This document shows, piece after piece, positions 58,769 through 64,000 of a stretch of DNA of 64,000 bases. The stretch spans positions 34,670,001-34,734,000 of the forward strand of contig NC_077243.1 of NCBI RefSeq assembly GCF_947179165.1, written 5' to 3'. This stretch comes from Solanum dulcamara. Taxonomy: Eukaryota > Streptophyta > Magnoliopsida > Solanales > Solanaceae. Position 1 is the first letter of the stretch. Each line of letters starts with the position of its first letter. The translations under genes were made by a program, and so were the position numbers. The notes beneath the pieces were generated by a model that was given only the letters and a program-made list of their open reading frames with translations, did not search any database and was not told the origin of the DNA.

Positions 58769-61700
58769 TGTGATACCCTGTAGTAGGGAAGGTTGAAAAT
58801 AGAGTCGTGGGAATCCGGAATGAGTTGAAGGAGAAGAAATGAGTTGTAGGACTCGATTTACCTACGTAAGTTACTAAGTTAGAAGTCTTATACACTTGAG
58901 ATACTTAAGGACATACCAAGCTTACGTAGCAAGGATTACATGGGTTCTTAAAATAAGACGAGATTACGAGTTCACAAAAGAGAAATAAGGAAACGATGCA
59001 CCTACTCGAAGCAAGTAGGTGATGCACCTACTTGGAACAACAGGTGATGCACCTACTTAGGGTCAAGTAGGTGATGCAACTGCTTGGGGGAGGTGGACCC
59101 CACCGCCACATGGCAGCCCCCTATTGGCAGTATGGATTCGTGGCCCAATAAGGGCTTGACACATGTCACCCTTAGGGGTTGACACATGTCACTTCCTAAG
59201 GAACCATATATATGTATGTTAATGACTCTTAAGTCATTATTTATCCAAAAATCAGCCCAAAACATAGAGAGAAAAATGTGGAGAAGAAGAAAGGAAGGAG
59301 GCAACGATGGTTTAGAAGAATTAAAGGTGAGTTCTTCACTTTTCCTCCGCGAATTAATTATCTACGATATTCCTCAACTACGTGGAGGTGTATATATGTA
59401 TCTTACGATGTCTAAAGAATTAATTCTTCAGCTTGGAACTTGAGAGAAAGTTGAAAGAACAAAGAGAGAAAATGTTAAGAACTAGTTAAAAAACCCATTT
59501 TTGGAAGGGACTGTTGTTAGTAATATTGGTATAACTTCTTGTGTACAGATTCATTTCTAATTATTTAATATATTTTGGAAATTTATTTCATAGGTATATA
59601 ACTTTCATTTAGCCTTTAAAATCCAGTTTTGCTTTTATCTTCTCGAAAGAGGGTGATGAAGTATAGAGGAGGTACTGCCCAGATTTTGGTTTTGGAAATC
59701 TTACACGGACTGCTGTTGGTATTTTGGACACATCATTTTATACAAAATTGATGTAGGGGTGATTCAAAATTGTATGAAACCCTAAGACACATGTCTATAA
59801 CTTTCATGAGGACATAAATCCTGTTTCTCTCAATTACCCCTTCGGAACGAAGTGACAATGCAAGACAGTAAGCTGTCCAGAATTCACGTTTTGATAGTTT
59901 TGAGTGAGTTGTTTGGGGTTTTTATTGTGTAATGTTGGTGTGAATTACTTGTATATATGTTGTAGGTTGTTGTGTTTGGTTGGCTGTAGTTATTAGGGGT
60001 GTGATTGGAATTTGGATAGGGCACGTTATAGGGGAGGTGCTGCCCAATTTTCGTTAACGCCTTAACTAATTAAAGGACTAGTCGAGGAAACGAACAAGGA
60101 AACAGATTCCATGAATACTAAGGTGCAACTGAAGGTGCTGAAAACTCCAGAGTGGTTGATATTCGTATTACTTCCATGTTTAATAGGTTCAAAGGACGAT
60201 GAGGCGAACATGACAAAGAGTAACTCGTACGAGGTATGTAAAGCTTTCTCTTGGCATGTTTTGGTATAAGTACGTACAACTATCTTTCTTTTCTTTTGAC
60301 GAGTCTTAGACTTAAGTGAATTGTATGTGGAATGTGGGGATAATTCCATTCCCAGAACTCCAGGTATGCCTCATAATCCCTAACTATAGTTAGGTGTTGA
60401 CACCCCTACAAGAATTGAGCATTGCCTGTTAAGGCTTCTACGTGCTAAAGAGTAGTGTATGGGAAACTATCTTTCCTTTCTCTTGATATGTACTTGGTAT
60501 GAAAATGAGATTATGATGCCATAATTATTCACCGAGCCCCAGGATGGGCTGGTTATGATATATGTATACAATGACCACCTGAAGGAAAGTACAGATTATA
60601 TAGAGTTTACTCTCTTTCTTTTCTGGCATGTCGTAGTTGTAAGTTAAATATGATGTGATCTCCGGAGTAACTCCATTCTTAACATCTCCTATTTACTTTT
60701 GAATATCAAACTCTGATAGTAGTTGAACTATTTCCCTAGAAACTTTTATATGTTAAAGAGGTACCAAATGTACAGGCTCCAAGTCTTAGAGACTATCCGA
60801 GACTAAGAGTTTTTGATTCCATAAATGATTTGGCCCTATGCTAATACATGTCGAGGGTCCCCGAGATTACTTTTGAGGCAGCCCATAATGGCATTTAGAG
60901 GATACTCGAGATGACTACACCATTACTCGGGTCCTCAAACAAAAGCTTAACTTTCTTATTTTGTCAAGTCTCTAATAATGATTTAAATTACATATAGTTA
61001 CTCACTACTCTACTCGGTATACTATAGAACTTCTTTCACCGAGTCCTGGGCCGGGTACGTTATCGTGCATAATTCACTACATTGTCCACCGATCCCCTTA
61101 CTAGAGGGCCGAGTACGTATGTATATATATGATGATGTGTTGTAATAAAGAGGTGATGGCACTGGGGCCATGATGGGTTTAAAGATATGATTCACTGGAC
61201 CCCTGTAAGGGCCGGCTATATGGTATGATCTGAGCATGCATGCTTTTGTAATTCACAGAGTACAAGTACAGGCTTCTAATTTGATAATTTTTCCCCCTAC
61301 TTCTTTATTTCGGATATACTTCTAGTTGTGTTATGTTACGTTTTACATACTCAGTACATATATCGTACTGACCCCCTTTTCTTGGGGGGCTACGTTTCAT
61401 GCCCCCAAGTACAGATATAAGTTTTGGGAGTCCGTCAGCTTAGGATTCTGTGCAGCTCATCTGGAAGAGGCTCTATTGTATCGGGGCCTAGTTTTTGATA
61501 CTGTCCACTGATGTATAAAATTGTTTTGTCCATTCAGGGGTACGGTTGGGCCCTGTCCCGCCATATGTTGTCGTTAATATTTTTAGAGGTCTGCAGACAT
61601 GTATATATGGGTTGTGTATATTAGTTTGATTCAGTTGGGTCTACATAATGTATGGTATATGTTATTATGTTATGACAGCCTTTTCGACTTGCATGCCCTT

Positions 61701-61875
61701 TCATGTTATGACACAAGAGAAAAGGGTTATAGGTTTATGAAAATATTATCGCCCAATAGGGCTCTGTTACATGATATTATTTTATTTACAGTTCAATTTG
61801 ACCACATCTGATAGTTAGGTATACGTGGGGTACAGGTCGGACCCCAATCATGGCCTATCAGGTTGGGTCGTGACA
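58769..61875 (+). mobile_element. Gypsy-type LTR, 3.1 kb (3' LTR without its partner)
   Basis: It starts TGTGATACCCTG after a purine tract and ends GGGTCGTGACA at 61,875. U3 contains palindromic repeats (59,000-59,090). A TATATATG box is at about 59,206. The transcribed part has the CCGAGTCCTGGGCCGGGTACG and GAGGGCCGAGTACG repeats seen in many Solanaceae gypsy LTRs. No primer binding site follows, consistent with a 3' LTR. Open frames at 59,186-59,443 and 60,062-60,349 are not supported as genes. Confidence 0.75.
59012..59034. repeat. Perfect 10-bp-arm palindrome in LTR U3
   Basis: CAAGTAGGTG-ATG-CACCTACTTG is a perfect inverted repeat with a 3-base centre. Related words (GATGCACCTACTCGAAG, CAGGTGATGCACCTACTTAG, CAAGTAGGTGATGCAACTGC) repeat at about 25-30-base steps from 58,995 to 59,085. 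Confidence 0.9.
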
Positions 61876-62520
61876 CTCACTATTTCAGCGTATCCCGCAA
61901 GAGAGGGCAAGTCGCGGATTTAGACGGGAAAAACCCCATAAATGGTTTCATTTTGCAAAAACCATTCCTGAAATGACAAGAGCCGATCTAGGGCCATTTT
62001 CATCAATTTTCCACGGATTTCCATGCTTAAGATAAGGATTTTACTCCCTAAATTCATCCTTCGGTTCCTAATACTCATAAACTAGGATGGGTGATCATTG
62101 TGGAAGGGTTTTGGCCTATGGGTAAGGGTGGAAAATAGCCCTAGGTAAGAATTAGGATCATGGGTTTGGCATAGGATGAGAATTATGTTATTTGTCATCA
62201 TAGTTAGGCTATTTTGTTGATTCTTTATATATATTTACTGTTTTTAGACCAAGAAAAAGCGGAACGAACCCGAAAAGGGAAAGCTCTTGCATTTTAAGGT
62301 TGTTGAACCTCCAATTCTAGGTAGTGGTTTTATTTCCTGTATGTGTTTCATGTACTTGTTAAATTTCTTCATGATATGCATATATGTATATGAATGGGGA
62401 AACATGCTAGATTTTTTGTGATTGATCACTTGCTGGCTTGTTGTATGGTGAACCTGTTCTTGGTGACAAAGTATTGAATACTGAATCTAATTGTGGTTGT
62501 TTGGTTTGTTGGTATTGTGT
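61876..62520. other. Unassigned LTR-like DNA
   Basis: Opens CTCACTATTTCAGCGTATCCC. It contains a stretch of leader-like sequence but no coding domain, PBS or clear end. It may be a fragment of another retroelement LTR. Confidence 0.3.
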
Positions 62521-64000
62521 GTAGCATCCCCTTTGGGAGGATGCCACTTACGAAGAAAAAGATAATTTTTTTATAATCTCAAATAGTCAACACATTTAGA
62601 AAACTTGTTTTGAAATTCTATTTCCAATTCAACACCATTGCGGGTGCATAAAATACACAAAACTCAAACAGTAATTATCACAAAACTATTCTTCCTTTGT
62701 GCATAATGAGCTTGACTTGAGTTAAAAGCACACTCCAAAAATAGCAAAACTAGTCACCCAGTTCAAGTTACAAGAATATGGTTTTGTCTTCACAAGCCTT
62801 TAAAATTTTATACATAAGTGCCACGTGTATCCTATACAAGTCCCCAAAATATTTATAAAACTAGATACATATATAGAGGTGATCTTCACAAAGTCTCCAA
62901 AAAGTCTACTCCAAATGGCCATCTTCATATCTCGTTCCGCACATTACCTATGATAGAAAAACACTATCGCTAAGCATAAAGCTTAGTGGTGTATAAACTG
63001 TGGGCTTAGAGCAATTAAATTTTTCAATTCCCTTGTTCATCGTGGGTGACTCAATAAGGTAAAAGTAAGCCCAAGTGAGCAAGTATATCAAAGTATCGAA
63101 TACATATGTTGAAGAGTTTCAAAATATCAATATTAATATTCGAAAGCTCAAGTATCAAGAAAGCTTACAATTCAATTCATAGGAGTTGTCAAATAATCAA
63201 TTTTGCACAATAATACATCGTGCCTTCACACTAAGCACAATTAGTAACAAGACGGACCAAATCCACAAAATGAAGAAGGACCGAAGTCCATATCAAGAAG
63301 GGTCGTCGCCCAATATCAAGAGAATCAATAACCATGTTGAAAGTGGCTTTCCACTCGTGCCCAAAAATGGATGAAAATCTATTGTCAAGACGAAATGTAA
63401 ATCCAAAGTCAAGATGGGCAAGATCCGAATTGAGAGACACGCCAATATCGAGCACAAGCCACTATAACAAGAAGGACAAAGTCCCAACAAGAATGCAAAA
63501 TGATTAAGCAATTCGTACAAGTGGGCAGTTTAGCGAAAGCTTTGCAATACTTGAGATAATAGTCATACCATAATACAAGACAAGGAGTAAGGAAACAACC
63601 CATCAAAATACTTCAAATTTCAGAAAATAAAATATTCCAAGTTTAAGTTTATACACAAACCTTGGTATTTTAGCAGAAAACAAGTTCGACCACAACTCGA
63701 GGAGTTTAATTCATCTACGCCATAGACCAATCAAAGTCCACTTCGTCAAATAATTTCTCTTAGCTTGTATGAGAGCATATATACCTTAAATACACCATCA
63801 AATATCTACTTAAGTTTAAAAGTCTCAGCATATCGAAACTAAACTTGAAATCAATGAAAATCCACCCAAATTATCAAAATAGCAATTCTGGACAACGCTA
63901 CTGTCTTGTATCGTTGCTCAGTTTCAGAGCGATAAATGGGGGAAATAGGCTTTGTGGCTTCAATGAAATTTATATACATATATATTAGGGTCGTATGCAA
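62521..64000 (-). mobile_element. Probable reverse-oriented LTR, running off the window
   Basis: Begins TGTAGCATCCCCTTTGGGAGG, with an internal GCATCCCC..GGGAGGATGC hairpin. Further on it has the features of the minus-strand LTRs above: text of the type CTTAGTGGTGTATAAACTGTGGG, then repeated GACCGAAGTCC / GGGTCGTCGCCC / AAGATGGGCAAGATCCG blocks (63,250-63,430) that resemble the iterated CC(G)AAGTCC words of these families. No coding domain. The right end is outside the window. Confidence 0.4.

Noticed and set aside
59186..60349. Small open frames inside the 58.8-61.9 kb LTR
   Set aside because: No domain or homology that I recognise; located in the transcribed part of an LTR with clear TG..CA ends.

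Overview
This is a repeat-rich plant nuclear window, most likely from Solanum or another Solanaceae. I infer this from the intron/exon gene style, AT-rich intergenic DNA, and the mix of Ty3/gypsy and Ty1/copia LTR elements, an L1 LINE, a MITE and a Mutator-like element. No database search was run, so the species is not determined. Only two genes look intact. They sit together at 9.8-15.9 kb as a convergent pair: a DA1-family LIM/metallopeptidase gene (DAR2-like, 11 coding exons that sum to an open frame of 477 codons, + strand) and a RabA-class small GTPase (RABA2-like, two exons, 214 aa, - strand).

Layout. 1-6.8 kb holds broken Ty3/gypsy elements in + orientation (LTR end, primer binding site and gag remnants, twice) with a reverse-oriented LTR fragment between them. 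At 7.7-8.9 kb is a 5'-truncated LINE with a 12-bp target-site duplication. The gene pair follows at 9.8-15.9 kb. At 16.5-18.1 kb is a Ty1/copia LTR (split by a MITE) plus a broken gag, then a 22-bp minisatellite and a Myb/SANT-like gene fragment. At 19.7-31.4 kb is a large decayed Mutator-like element of the Kaonashi (KI) type. It carries a MULE transposase gene (+) and a convergent ULP1-like protease gene (-). TGATACAT-core minisatellites fill its subterminal region and its introns.

From 33,057 to 44,899 lies a Ty3/gypsy element with both LTRs and a 5-bp TSD (TAGCA). A reverse-oriented solo LTR of about 3.2 kb is nested in its gag, and the core of its reverse transcriptase is deleted. At 45.2-47.2 kb there is a broken B3-domain (REM-like) gene on the - strand. 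At 48.1-55.4 kb is another gypsy element with two ~2.9-kb LTRs flanking only integrase and chromodomain remnants. The rest (56-64 kb) is a patchwork of truncated LTRs, including a well-defined 3.1-kb LTR at 58,769-61,875.

How the parts relate: DAR2-like and RABA2-like are housekeeping/developmental genes and share no evident pathway here. Everything else is mobile-element DNA at various stages of decay. The most unusual element is the KI-type MULE. It has a protease-like gene with an active-site His-to-Tyr change, duplicated exons, and one shared short motif (TGATACAT/ATGTATCA) reiterated through introns of both genes.
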